Shown in pieces: positions 19,289-28,972 of a stretch of DNA of 64,000 nucleotides (positions within the stretch are counted from its first letter, which is position 1; every line of letters begins with the position of its first letter). A model generated the notes under the pieces. The model searched no databases. It was not told where the DNA came from and saw only the letters and a program-made list of their open reading frames with translations. Source of the DNA: an uncultured Flavobacteriaceae bacterium (lineage in GTDB: Bacteria > Bacteroidota > Bacteroidia > Flavobacteriales > Flavobacteriaceae); the NCBI GenBank assembly GCA_938029725.1, contig CALHGE010000005.1, positions 1 through 64,000 of the forward strand. Reading direction: 5' to 3'. A program made the translations under genes and the position numbers.

Positions 19289-19939
19289 TTAGTTTTTGGT
19301 CATTGCGGTTAACATTCCACCATATACACCATTTAATGAAGAAAGGTTGGTAGCCAATGATTGCATTTGATCTTTTAAAGCAGCAGCATTTTGCAATTGC
19401 TCTTCGTTAACAGATGCCTGTTTGCTAGCACTCTCTAATTGTACTTTATATAAGCTGTTTAAAGATTCCATTTGCGAAGCGGCGTGTACCATTTCATCAG
19501 AATACTTACGTGTAGATTCCATAGCATCTACTGTAGGCGCGATACCTTTGGCAGCACCTTCGAAGTTTCTAATACTAGAACCTAAGCTTTCCATAAGTTG
19601 TGCGTCAACACCAGCTTCAGCTAATAAATTATCTAATTTTGCAGATAATGAAGATTCAGTTTCTTTAATTTCAGAAAGCTCATTGCTTTTTCCTGAAGAC
19701 ATAGCCCCTGCTAATTCTGGGTATACTAGAGACCAATCGTATTCGTCATCTAATGGTTCGAATGCACTAATAGCAAAAATAAGTGCCTCTGTAATAAGAC
19801 CTACCGCTAGTAAAAGACCACCGGTTAATGGACCGAACTCCCAGTGTAAAATTTTGAATAATGCACCAATAATTACAATAGATGCTCCTAGGCCATAGGC
19901 CATGTTAAAAAGTTTTTTTGTTGATTTTGACTGTGCCAT
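19289..19939 (-). CDS. gldL: T9SS motor protein GldL
   Basis: GldL is the proton-driven inner-membrane partner of GldM. The 216-residue protein has two transmembrane helices (about 12-30 and 36-58), with the acidic residue in the second helix (in LITEALIFAISAFEP) expected from studies of the GldLM motor. A long cytoplasmic helical part from about 80 to 205 follows, rich in Glu, Lys, Gln and Ser. Between gldK and gldL there is a 250-base gap (19940-20189) without a gene, which may hold an internal promoter or processing site. Confidence 0.95.
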   Translation of the reverse strand: MAQSKSTKKLFNMAYGLGASIVIIGALFKILHWEFGPLTGGLLLAVGLITEALIFAISAFEPLDDEYDWSLVYPELAGAMSSGKSNELSEIKETESSLSAKLDNLLAEAGVDAQLMESLGSSIRNFEGAAKGIAPTVDAMESTRKYSDEMVHAASQMESLNSLYKVQLESASKQASVNEEQLQNAAALKDQMQSLATNLSSLNGVYGGMLTAMTKN

Positions 19940-20189
19940 AATAATAGTTTAATTTAAGGTTTAATGTTAATAATAAAGATTTGGTTAACGTTGCTTCCGA
20001 ACTTTTCGGAAATTTTTTTGGGTTTTGTGTATTTGAACTTTTGTATGCTACTTTTAATAACACTAATTCCATTTCAATTTTTCAAGACCGCCATAGTCCC
20101 TTAAAATAGTATCATAAAATTAGTGCTTACGCTTTATTCTCGAAATACCCTTTAAAGTGTATTTCTCGGTAGGTTTCCTATATTAAATC

Positions 20190-21548
20190 TTATTGTGTTG
20201 AATCTTCTTCACCCATGTAATCTTGTACGGTTCTAAAACCAACATAACTACGAGCTGAATCTGCGTATTCATAATCTCTTGTACTTACCTGTAGGAAGTA
20301 AGCAACATCTTTCCAAGAACCACCTCTGATAACTTTTCTTGCATTTGCTGCATCACCACCATTCGGGTTCATTGTTGAAACGTATTCATATGAACTTGGA
20401 TCATAGCTAGAGTTTGTCCATTCTGATACATTACCAGCCATATTGTATAAGTTAAAATCATTTGGCTCATACGACTTCGCTTCTACTGTATATAAAGCTG
20501 CATCTGCTGCATAATCTCCACGTTGAGGTTTGAAGTTTGCCATAAAGCAACCGGTGTCACTTATAACATATGGACCACCCCATGGGTAGGTTCCGCCTTC
20601 GATACCACCTCTTGCTGCATATTCCCATTCTGCTTCAGTAGGTAATCTGAACTTGTTTACAAACTGTCGACCTCTACTTTTGTTATCATCATTCTTGAAC
20701 TTTGTTCTCCAGTTACAGAAAGCTTGTGCTTGTTTCCAAGAAATTCCAACTACCGGATACTCGCTATATGCGTCATGCCAGAAATAGTCATTGTGCATTG
20801 GCTCGTTGTATGAGTATTCGAAATCACGAATCCAAACGGTAGTGTCAGGATAGATTTCTAATTCTTCATGACGAATGAAATCTTTTCTTCTGCCCGTTTT
20901 TGATCTTGCAGCAGCTTCGATATCCATCCAACTGTATTTGAATTTTAATTTAGTTACATCAATAGTTCGTTGCCCATTGTAAGATTCCTCTTCAGGGATA
21001 TACAACGAATCCATTACCTCAGTGTAATATTCATCTGGATACTCAGAAGTATCCCAAACAAGATTTTCATCTCTATTTAATGAATACCCTTCATAACCAG
21101 TATCACCCATACCAGAATAATTATCTAGCATATACTTATCGTAAACAGAAGCTTTGGTCGTATCACCTTGCTTAAATGCATACTCACCAATGCCACCATC
21201 TTCAGAAGTCAAACCTAACTCATCAGCAAGGATGGCTAATTTGGTTCTAGCAACAGAATCTTGTACCCACTCTACAAATTGTCGGTATTCGCTGTTAGTG
21301 ATTTCGGTATCATCCATATAGAATGAACGTACAGTTACGGTTTTTGTAGGCGCGTTAAGCACTTTAGCCTGATCTTCTTCAGATTTACCCATGATGAAAG
21401 AACCCCTGGGAATGAGCTCCATTCCATAAGGTTTCTCGGGATACCATTTCTTTCCTTGAACTCCGGTTAGCTCTCCTTTTGATTTCGACCCACAACTGGT
21501 GAGGAAAAAAACAAACGCTATAGATACTAATAACAATAGCTTCTTCAT
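20190..21548 (-). CDS. gldK: Gliding motility/T9SS lipoprotein GldK
   Basis: GldK is an outer-membrane lipoprotein that forms the T9SS ring with GldN. The lipobox FLTSCGSK (Cys19) is followed by a sulfatase-modifying-factor-type fold: GMELIPRGSFIMGKSEEDQ near 43-61, FYMDDTEITNSEYRQFV, WKQAQAFCNWR, RLPTEAEWEYAARGG and VIRGGSWKDVAYFLQ. The catalytic features of formylglycine-generating enzymes are not expected in GldK. At 452 residues it matches flavobacterial GldK. It is the first gene of the cluster. Confidence 0.95.
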   Translation of the reverse strand: MKKLLLLVSIAFVFFLTSCGSKSKGELTGVQGKKWYPEKPYGMELIPRGSFIMGKSEEDQAKVLNAPTKTVTVRSFYMDDTEITNSEYRQFVEWVQDSVARTKLAILADELGLTSEDGGIGEYAFKQGDTTKASVYDKYMLDNYSGMGDTGYEGYSLNRDENLVWDTSEYPDEYYTEVMDSLYIPEEESYNGQRTIDVTKLKFKYSWMDIEAAARSKTGRRKDFIRHEELEIYPDTTVWIRDFEYSYNEPMHNDYFWHDAYSEYPVVGISWKQAQAFCNWRTKFKNDDNKSRGRQFVNKFRLPTEAEWEYAARGGIEGGTYPWGGPYVISDTGCFMANFKPQRGDYAADAALYTVEAKSYEPNDFNLYNMAGNVSEWTNSSYDPSSYEYVSTMNPNGGDAANARKVIRGGSWKDVAYFLQVSTRDYEYADSARSYVGFRTVQDYMGEEDSTQ

Positions 21549-21670
21549 ACTTTAGGTTAAATTTCGATTATGGTTATAAACTGTGAATCACATATTTATT
21601 CTACAAGCTAAAACTACGATTTGATTAAATTATTGTATCAAACCCAATTATACTGTAAAAAAAATTGCGA

Positions 21671-22828
21671 TCAATTAAAGCCTTTTTTATAGGCCTTAAA
21701 CCACCGTTCAGGAATGTTTTGATCGCAAGCGTCTAAATAGTCCTTTTCAGTGCAGGGTAATAACGAAGATGATTCGAGTTTAGTATTTGAAGGGAAGATA
21801 GATGGTACTTCTACCCACCATCTTTCGGTAAAATGACTCTTATAATAGATTAACTGCTCAGTTTCTGTTGGAACGGTATACTTTGTAAAAGCATCAGAAT
21901 TAACATAAGGAGACTCTTTTATTCGAAAATTAAAGCCTTCTATAAAGTACCAGATCATCTGTGCCATGAGTTGGTTTGATTGATTGGAATTCTCCATTTC
22001 ATAAATACCAAACACCCTCACATTATCACTTATACCAGCATAGCGTGAAATTGCACAAATTTCTCTGCCCGTAAATCCGTTTGGCGAAAAGTTGTTTGAA
22101 TAGCCAACATCAGCCGCTCTAATTGACCGTGCATCAAGACTTACCATATCGGCATTTCGCAAAACCGGTTCTGCTAGGGTGATATCATTTATCAAGTCTC
22201 CCAAGCGATAAGCATCGAAAAAGAGGCGTTCCATCAAATCAATTTCCTCTTGTGCATTGAAATAACTTTGATAACCGATGTTGGAAAAATTGAAAAGATT
22301 ATTAGGTTTATCTGTAATAATCTTACTCATATAAGAATTTGAAGAAATTAATTCATCTTCCATTCCAAAATCAAAACGACTATCAACAGCCACTAAATTT
22401 ATCATATCTTTTATACCGTCAAAAGCTCGGTATGCCGGGTAGGTGACATCTTGCGTTGCACCGATTATAATAGGGATAACATTCTCCTCTATTAGACCCG
22501 CAACAATTTCTTTTACCACAAAGTAAGTGTCTTCAACAGATTCTCCTTCTTCAATATCCCCCATGTCTACAATCGTAGAATTCCAATTACCCATTAACAA
22601 CTTATAAAGTTGTATTCTGATAGCGGAGACATCTAGCTTTTCAGGTTTTTTCTCAAAAGCATTTCGTGATTCTTTCACTCCTATTATTGCCATCGAAGCA
22701 ATCGCTAAAACGGGGAGACCATCTCGAACAGTGTGTATATGAATGTTCTTTCCTAAAGATTGCGGCGGCAACAACTCGTTATGCGCCAATACCTTATCTT
22801 CTATAGGTACTAAAAAATCAAATGCCAT
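21671..22828 (-). CDS. Arginase-fold protein next to the gld cluster, probably not a metalloenzyme
   Basis: This 385-residue protein has the ureohydrolase (arginase/formimidoylglutamase) fold, and such genes are usually annotated formimidoylglutamase in flavobacteria. The three metal-binding motifs are visibly altered. The GGDHS-like site reads IIGATQD (121-127, no His). The DAHxD site reads VDSRFD (148-153, His replaced by Arg). The SxDxDxxDP site reads SLDARSIRAAD (230-240, second Asp replaced by Arg). Binding of the manganese pair is therefore unlikely. It sits between topA and gldK on the same strand, a linkage that, from memory, is common in the family and hints at a gliding- or secretion-related role; that part is inference. 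Confidence 0.7.
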   Translation of the reverse strand: MAFDFLVPIEDKVLAHNELLPPQSLGKNIHIHTVRDGLPVLAIASMAIIGVKESRNAFEKKPEKLDVSAIRIQLYKLLMGNWNSTIVDMGDIEEGESVEDTYFVVKEIVAGLIEENVIPIIIGATQDVTYPAYRAFDGIKDMINLVAVDSRFDFGMEDELISSNSYMSKIITDKPNNLFNFSNIGYQSYFNAQEEIDLMERLFFDAYRLGDLINDITLAEPVLRNADMVSLDARSIRAADVGYSNNFSPNGFTGREICAISRYAGISDNVRVFGIYEMENSNQSNQLMAQMIWYFIEGFNFRIKESPYVNSDAFTKYTVPTETEQLIYYKSHFTERWWVEVPSIFPSNTKLESSSLLPCTEKDYLDACDQNIPERWFKAYKKGFN

Positions 22829-22955
22829 TGGGTTGAGGAATTAATGGTTAAGGGTATATTTCACCCCGTATTGATTTCAAAGTTAGCTAGACTACTACCA
22901 CAAAAGCAATAGCTGGTTGTTATTTTCTTAGCTAATAACTACAGTGCAAATGCAA

Positions 22956-22989
22956 AATCCCTTCATTTGGCTCTACCAAAGAAGGGATT
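22956..22989 (-). terminator. Probable terminator of topA
   Basis: AATCCCTTC (22956-22964) pairs with GAAGGGATT (22981-22989), with an inner TTTGG/CCAAA stem. On the minus strand a short T run follows. It lies 34 bases past the topA stop. Confidence 0.7.
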
Positions 22990-23023
22990 AAATTATATTC
23001 ATTACTTATATACCGATACGTGC

Positions 23024-25543
23024 TTACTTCTTAGGCTTAGCCTTCGCTTTAGGTTTTGCCTTTGCTTTAGGTTTTGCTTTTGCTTTCTTCTTTGGAGTTT
23101 TCTTTTCAATAAGTTTTTTCGCTTCCTCTAAAGACACTTTCGTAGCATCAACCGACTTAGCAATTTCAACTTTGATTTTGCCCTTGATAATATTATGACG
23201 CCCCCATCGTGCCTTCTCTATTCGAATACCTTCTTCAGGCCATTCTTGAATAAGTTTATCGATTTCCTTCTGTTTTTTAACCTCAATTAACTCTTCGATA
23301 TCAGCCTGACTCAGGTTGTCAAAATCATACTTTTTGTTGACATTGATAAATAATCCGTCCCATTTGATGAAAGGTCCGAAACGACCTGTTCCTTTCTGAA
23401 CATCTTTGCCTTCATAATTCGCAATCGGCGCATCTGCTTTGTCTTTAGCCACTATTAATTCAATAGCTCTATCGAGTTCGATTTCCATGGCATTTTCACC
23501 CTTATCCATGGAGATAAACTTATCGCCTAGTTTCACATATGGACCAAATCTACCCACGTTCGCCAACACTTCTTCGCCTTTATAAACTCCTAATTTTCTT
23601 GGTAGTTTAAACAAATCCATAGCTTCTTCAAAGCTTATGGTATTCAAAGATTGGTCTGGCAACAGACTCGCAAAAGTTGGTTTCTCTTCATCGTCAACAG
23701 TACCTAATTGCACCATTGGTCCAAATCTACCCAAACGAACCGCAACTCTTTTTCCAGATTTTGGATCTTCACCTAAGATTCGTTCGCCACTGGCGCGATC
23801 GGCATTTTCCTCAACATCTTTTACTATCGGATGAAAATCTTTATAAAAAGCCTTCATTACCTTCTGCCAATCTTCACGCCCTTCGGCGATTTCATCAAAA
23901 TCTTCTTCTACTTTAGCTGTAAAGTTAAAATCGAGAACCGCAGAAAAATTACTTACTAAAAAATCGTTTACGATCATTCCTATATCGGTAGGAACGAGTT
24001 TTCCTTTATCAGAACCGACCATTTCAGAAAGGTTCTTTTCTTGTAAAGCATTCGCTTCTAGAACTAATTGTACATATTTACGCTCTGTACCTTCAATAGT
24101 TCCTTTTTCGACATATTTTCTATTTACTATTGTAGAAATTGTAGGAGCATAGGTAGACGGTCTGCCAATACCTAATTCCTCTAATTTCTTTACTAATGAG
24201 GCTTCCGTAAAACGATATGGCGGTCTTGAAAAACGCTCAGTAGCTGTTATAAAGTTGTTTTGTAAGGCATCGCCAACACGCATTGCTGGCAACATACCTT
24301 CCTGCTCTTCAGCAGAATCTTCATCATCCAATCCTTCCATATAAACTTTAAGGAAACCATCAAATTTGATGACCTCTCCGTTTGCTGTAAATACTTCTGA
24401 GTGCTTATCTGCACCTATTTTCACATTAGTTCGCTCTAACTGCGCATCACTCATTTGAGAAGCAATAGTTCGCTTCCATATCAATTCATACAACTTAGAT
24501 TGATCACGCTCTAGCGAAGGTGATGGCTTCATCATATCTGTTGGTCGAATGGCTTCATGAGCCTCTTGTGCGCCTTTCGTTTTTCCCTTGAATTTACGCA
24601 CGTTACTGTACGCTTCTCCATAGGTGCTAATAATGGCATCTTTGGCTGCAGTGATGGCCTCACTAGAAAGATTCACACTATCTGTTCTCATGTATGTTAT
24701 CAAACCTGCCTCATATAAACGCTGCGCAACCTGCATCGTTCTTCCCACAGAAAAATAAAGTTTTCGAGAAGCTTCTTGCTGTAAAGTAGAAGTGGTAAAC
24801 GGAGCTGATGGAGATTTTTTAGCCGGTTTCTTATCTAGATTTCCAACTGAAAAATTAGCTCCCATATTCTGTTTAAGAAAAGTATCGGCAGCTTCTTTAG
24901 ATGAAAACGTCTTATTCAACTTGGCTGTAAATATATTTCCTTCGGAAGTTTTAAATTGAGCGGATATCTTAAAAGATGCTTCTGGCACAAAGGCATCAAC
25001 ATCACGTTCTCTTTCAACAATCAAACGAACCGCTACAGACTGTACGCGGCCAGCTGACAATCCTGGTTTAATTTTCTTCCATAAAACTGGAGATAACTGA
25101 TAGCCCACAAGGCGATCTAAAACACGTCTTGCTTGTTGTGCGTTTACAAGATTATAATTTATTTCTCTTGGGTTTTCAATTGCCTTCTGAATAGCTGATT
25201 TGGTAATTGAGTTAAAAACAATTCGTCTCGTTTTGCTCTTCTCTAAGCCTAAGGTTTCTGACAAGTGCCAAGAAATAGCTTCCCCTTCACGATCCTCATC
25301 ACTCGCTAGCCATATAACTTCAGCTTTTTTCGCAAGGTCCTTTAATTTTTTAACAAGTGCTTTCTTATCCTCATCAACAATGTATTTCGGTTTGAAATCA
25401 TTATCTACATCAACTCCTAATTCCTTTGAAGGTAAGTCGGCTATATGCCCAAAACTGGACTCAACCTTAAAATCTTTTCCTAAAAATTTCTCTATTGTTT
25501 TGGCCTTTGCCGGCGACTCTACTATTACTAAATTCTTAGCCAT
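23024..25543 (-). CDS. topA: DNA topoisomerase I
   Basis: TopA relaxes negative supercoils by single-strand passage. The 839-residue protein has an N-terminal Toprim domain (KNLVIVESPAKAKTIEKFLG, with acidic cluster SDEDREGE at 81-88). The active-site Tyr is Tyr284 in GLITYMRTDSVNLS. After the core, several KxGRFGPxxK repeats (about 580-740) form the C-terminal DNA-binding modules. The last 25 residues are a Lys/Ala/Pro tail of repeated KAKP units, resembling histone-H1-like tails and probably adding DNA affinity. It has its own likely terminator and a 233-base upstream region shared with the divergent propeller gene. Confidence 0.96.
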   Translation of the reverse strand: MAKNLVIVESPAKAKTIEKFLGKDFKVESSFGHIADLPSKELGVDVDNDFKPKYIVDEDKKALVKKLKDLAKKAEVIWLASDEDREGEAISWHLSETLGLEKSKTRRIVFNSITKSAIQKAIENPREINYNLVNAQQARRVLDRLVGYQLSPVLWKKIKPGLSAGRVQSVAVRLIVERERDVDAFVPEASFKISAQFKTSEGNIFTAKLNKTFSSKEAADTFLKQNMGANFSVGNLDKKPAKKSPSAPFTTSTLQQEASRKLYFSVGRTMQVAQRLYEAGLITYMRTDSVNLSSEAITAAKDAIISTYGEAYSNVRKFKGKTKGAQEAHEAIRPTDMMKPSPSLERDQSKLYELIWKRTIASQMSDAQLERTNVKIGADKHSEVFTANGEVIKFDGFLKVYMEGLDDEDSAEEQEGMLPAMRVGDALQNNFITATERFSRPPYRFTEASLVKKLEELGIGRPSTYAPTISTIVNRKYVEKGTIEGTERKYVQLVLEANALQEKNLSEMVGSDKGKLVPTDIGMIVNDFLVSNFSAVLDFNFTAKVEEDFDEIAEGREDWQKVMKAFYKDFHPIVKDVEENADRASGERILGEDPKSGKRVAVRLGRFGPMVQLGTVDDEEKPTFASLLPDQSLNTISFEEAMDLFKLPRKLGVYKGEEVLANVGRFGPYVKLGDKFISMDKGENAMEIELDRAIELIVAKDKADAPIANYEGKDVQKGTGRFGPFIKWDGLFINVNKKYDFDNLSQADIEELIEVKKQKEIDKLIQEWPEEGIRIEKARWGRHNIIKGKIKVEIAKSVDATKVSLEEAKKLIEKKTPKKKAKAKPKAKAKPKAKAKPKK

Positions 25544-25776
25544 TCATTAGTTTTTGAAGCAACAAAAGTAGTTGAATTTTTTAATTTGATGTTATACCTT
25601 ATTACATTAAAGACTTAAAATGCCATCATGTGCTTTAAAATATATACAACTAGACCTTCAAATTTAGAATAATAATCTCCCAATAATTTTGATTAAATTT
25701 AGACAGTAGTAATTTCTTTCTATTCTAATTGTAGTAAGAGTTATAGCCTCATACGAGAACCAGAAAAACACCTATT

Positions 25777-28700
25777 ATGAAAACCAGCCATTTGTCTCTC
25801 TTTTTATTTTTAGCCCTTTTTGCTTTCCAGTCTAACTACGCTCAAAGAAAGACTAAAAACCCTAGTACTACCTCTTTTAATGAATCACTCTACAATGGAA
25901 TGAAGTGGCGTCAACTAGGGCCTTACAGAGGAGGGCGTGCAGGCACAGCTACTGGGGTAGTGAACAACCCAAACCTTTATTATATGGGTACTGCCGGTGG
26001 GGGCGTTTGGAAAACGACTGATGCAGGAAGCACCTGGCAATGTATCTCTGATGGTTATTTCGGAGGCTCAATAGGCGCTGTTGCCGTATCAGAATCAGAC
26101 CCAAATATCATTTATGTGGGTGAGGGTGAACAAACACTTCGAGGTAATGTTTCTTCTGGTAACGGAGTTTGGAAAAGCATGGATGCTGGAGCGACCTGGA
26201 AATTTATAGGATTGAAAGGATCAGAACATATTTCAAGAATTCGAATACACCCTAAAAATCCAGATCTAGTATACGTAGCTGCTATCGGAAATCTTTGGAA
26301 ACCAAACGAAACTCGTGGTATTTATCGCTCTCAAGATGCGGGTACAACTTGGGAAAAAACATTATATGTCAGTGATAAAGCAGGAGCTGGAGACTTGGTT
26401 ATGGATCCAAACAATGCAAGAATCTTATATGCTGCAACTTGGCAAATGAAGCGAAATGGGTATCGTATGGATAGCGGAGGCCCAGACAGCAAACTCTTTA
26501 AAAGTATAGATGGCGGAGATTCTTGGACGGATATTTCAAAGCTACCAGGTTTACCAAAAGGACCCTGGGGCATTGTTGGCATAGCAGTTTCTCCGGTTGA
26601 TTCGAACCGTATCTGGACCATCATTGAAGCAGAAGAAGGTGGCATTTATCGCTCTGATGATGCAGGTAAAACTTGGTTGAAAATAAATGAAAATAGAGCC
26701 TTGCGCCAGCGGGCATGGTACTATAGTCGTTTGACTGCTGATACTGAAAATGTAGACAAGCTCTTTGTGATGAATGTCAGTTATGGAGTATCAACGGATG
26801 GCGGAAAAACCTTTACTCTAAAAAATGCGCCACATGGAGATCATCATGATTTATGGATTGACCCTGCCAACAATAATCGCATGATTATTGCAGATGATGG
26901 CGGAGCACAGATTTCAAATGACGGAGGCAATAATTGGACCTCTTATTACAATCAACCAACTGCTCAATTTTATCGCGTTACAACAGATAATGAATTTCCT
27001 TATCGAATTTACGGTGCACAACAAGACAATAGTACCGTTCGAATTTATCACAGAACTGCCGGCAATTCGATTACCGAAAGTGACTGGGAAGGAACCGCTG
27101 GTGGCGAAAGTGCTCATTTGGCACCAGACCCAAATAACAATGACATTGTATATGGAGGCACCTATAAAGGCTATATGATGCGAGAAGACCATTCTGTTGG
27201 GCAAACACGCTCTATAAATGTTTGGCCAGACAACCCGGCCGGCTCAGGAGTAGAAGTCATGAAATATAGATTCAACTGGAATTTTCCTGTAAAGTTCAGT
27301 ATCCACGATTCGAACAAACTGTTCGCAGGGTCAAATTTTTTACATATGACCACAAATGAAGGTCAAAGTTGGAAAACCATTTCACCCGATTTAACCCGAG
27401 GCCTACCTGAGACCATAAAGTCATCTGGAGGGCCTATTACCCAAGACAATACAGGCGCAGAATTTTACTCCAACATTTTTGCAATCAATGAATCTCCGCT
27501 GGAAGAAGGTGTAATTTGGATTGGCACAGATGATGGACTCATACAAATCAGCAAGGACAATGGTGCGAATTGGGAGAACATTACACCACCTGCAAGTATT
27601 TCTCCTAAATTGAACATGATCAATAGCATCGACCCAAGCCCTTTCAAAAAAGGCACGGCATATGTAGCAGCAACCTCATATAAGTTTGGAGACTATACTC
27701 CTTATTTATATAAAACCACAGATTATGGAAAAACTTGGTCACTAATTACCAAAGGTATTTCAAGCAATCATTATACAAGAGTAGTGCGGTCAGATAAGGT
27801 GCGTGAAGGACTATTATATGCAGGTACGGAATGGGGCATGTATGTATCATTTGATGATGGCGCCAGTTGGCAAACCATTCAATTGAATCTTCCAATTACG
27901 GCTATTCGTGATTTAGAGGTACGCGATAACGATTTGATTGCTGCCACCCATGGCAGAAGTTTTTGGATGATTGATGATCTCACTCCTTTACATCAATTAT
28001 CACAGGAGGTATCCAATAGCGAAGCATTCTTGTACAAACCAGATAAAGCCTATCGAATGCAACAATCAGGCAGAGGAAAAGCCAACACGAAATTGGTAGG
28101 CGAAAATCATCCTAATGGCGCTATAATAAACTATTACATTTCCAATAGTAAAGAAACAGATACCGTTCATCTAGATATCTTACAAGCCGACGGCAAACTA
28201 ATTCAACGTTTTTCCACGACTGCAAAAGAAGTTAAAAATGACCCTGCAGCAGCACAAAAGTTGAACATCAAATCAGGAGGCAATCGCTTTATTTGGAACA
28301 TGAGGTACCCAGGTTTTAAATCCTTTGATGGCATGGTACTGTATTCTTCTCCAAATGTTGGACCGAAAGCGGTTCCCGAAAACTACAAAGTAAGGTTGAC
28401 CTACAAAGGAAGGTCACAAGAACAAGAGTTTAGCGTTGTTAAAGATCCGCGACTAAGCAATAGTTCTGATGATTTTAAAAATCAGTTTGATTTTTTAATA
28501 GAAGTACGCGACCAAGTTAGCAGAGCAAATCAGGCCATTTCAGATATTCGTAAGGTAAAGAAAGACTTAGAATATTTAAGCAACAAGACGAAAGATAATG
28601 CAGCCCTGCAAGATTTGATAAAAGATTTCAAAACCAAAATGGAAGTGATAGAAAATAACATTCACATGACCAAAAACCAGAGCAGGCAAGACCCTTTAAA

Positions 28701-28917
28701 TTACGGTATTCGAATCAACAACAGATTGGCATTTTTGTTGGCCGACTCACAGAGAGGCGACTACCCACCTACAGATCAATCAAAAGCATTCTTTTCTGTA
28801 CTAATAAAAGAACTTGATAAAGAGATTGCGGCTTTGAATAATTTAATGCAAAAAAACATCAAAGCCATAAATCAAAAGGTTAGCTCAGACAAAATACAAA
28901 TGATTTCGTCTGAGTAG
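25777..28917 (+). CDS. Exported multi-Asp-box (BNR/sortilin-like) propeller protein
   Basis: The 1046-residue protein begins with a signal peptide (MKTSHLSLFLFLALFAFQSN, then YAQ). It carries about eleven Asp-box motifs of the S/T-x-D-x-G-x-x-W type, such as KTTDAGSTW, KSMDAGATW, KSIDGGDSW, RSDDAGKTW, SKDNGANW and SFDDGASW, across roughly residues 60-740. These form one or two beta-propellers as in VPS10/sortilin-like proteins. A C-terminal segment after about 780 lacks the motif and ends in a helical region (about 910-1046). Similar proteins are often annotated as glycosyl hydrolases, but no catalytic residues can be assigned. It is probably periplasmic or surface-associated. Confidence 0.85.
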   Translation: MKTSHLSLFLFLALFAFQSNYAQRKTKNPSTTSFNESLYNGMKWRQLGPYRGGRAGTATGVVNNPNLYYMGTAGGGVWKTTDAGSTWQCISDGYFGGSIGAVAVSESDPNIIYVGEGEQTLRGNVSSGNGVWKSMDAGATWKFIGLKGSEHISRIRIHPKNPDLVYVAAIGNLWKPNETRGIYRSQDAGTTWEKTLYVSDKAGAGDLVMDPNNARILYAATWQMKRNGYRMDSGGPDSKLFKSIDGGDSWTDISKLPGLPKGPWGIVGIAVSPVDSNRIWTIIEAEEGGIYRSDDAGKTWLKINENRALRQRAWYYSRLTADTENVDKLFVMNVSYGVSTDGGKTFTLKNAPHGDHHDLWIDPANNNRMIIADDGGAQISNDGGNNWTSYYNQPTAQFYRVTTDNEFPYRIYGAQQDNSTVRIYHRTAGNSITESDWEGTAGGESAHLAPDPNNNDIVYGGTYKGYMMREDHSVGQTRSINVWPDNPAGSGVEVMKYRFNWNFPVKFSIHDSNKLFAGSNFLHMTTNEGQSWKTISPDLTRGLPETIKSSGGPITQDNTGAEFYSNIFAINESPLEEGVIWIGTDDGLIQISKDNGANWENITPPASISPKLNMINSIDPSPFKKGTAYVAATSYKFGDYTPYLYKTTDYGKTWSLITKGISSNHYTRVVRSDKVREGLLYAGTEWGMYVSFDDGASWQTIQLNLPITAIRDLEVRDNDLIAATHGRSFWMIDDLTPLHQLSQEVSNSEAFLYKPDKAYRMQQSGRGKANTKLVGENHPNGAIINYYISNSKETDTVHLDILQADGKLIQRFSTTAKEVKNDPAAAQKLNIKSGGNRFIWNMRYPGFKSFDGMVLYSSPNVGPKAVPENYKVRLTYKGRSQEQEFSVVKDPRLSNSSDDFKNQFDFLIEVRDQVSRANQAISDIRKVKKDLEYLSNKTKDNAALQDLIKDFKTKMEVIENNIHMTKNQSRQDPLNYGIRINNRLAFLLADSQRGDYPPTDQSKAFFSVLIKELDKEIAALNNLMQKNIKAINQKVSSDKIQMISSE

Positions 28918-28972
28918 GCCTTACCAAGTACTAGTTGAAAGTACTAAAGGTAAAATACAGAGTTCACTAGTA

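Noticed and set aside
19422-19898. 158-codon plus-strand open frame inside gldL
   Set aside because: It is an antisense shadow with no recognisable family.
25777-28917. Type IX secretion C-terminal domain on the Asp-box protein
   Set aside because: The C-terminal region is helical and lacks the beta-rich CTD pattern with a terminal Lys-rich strand.
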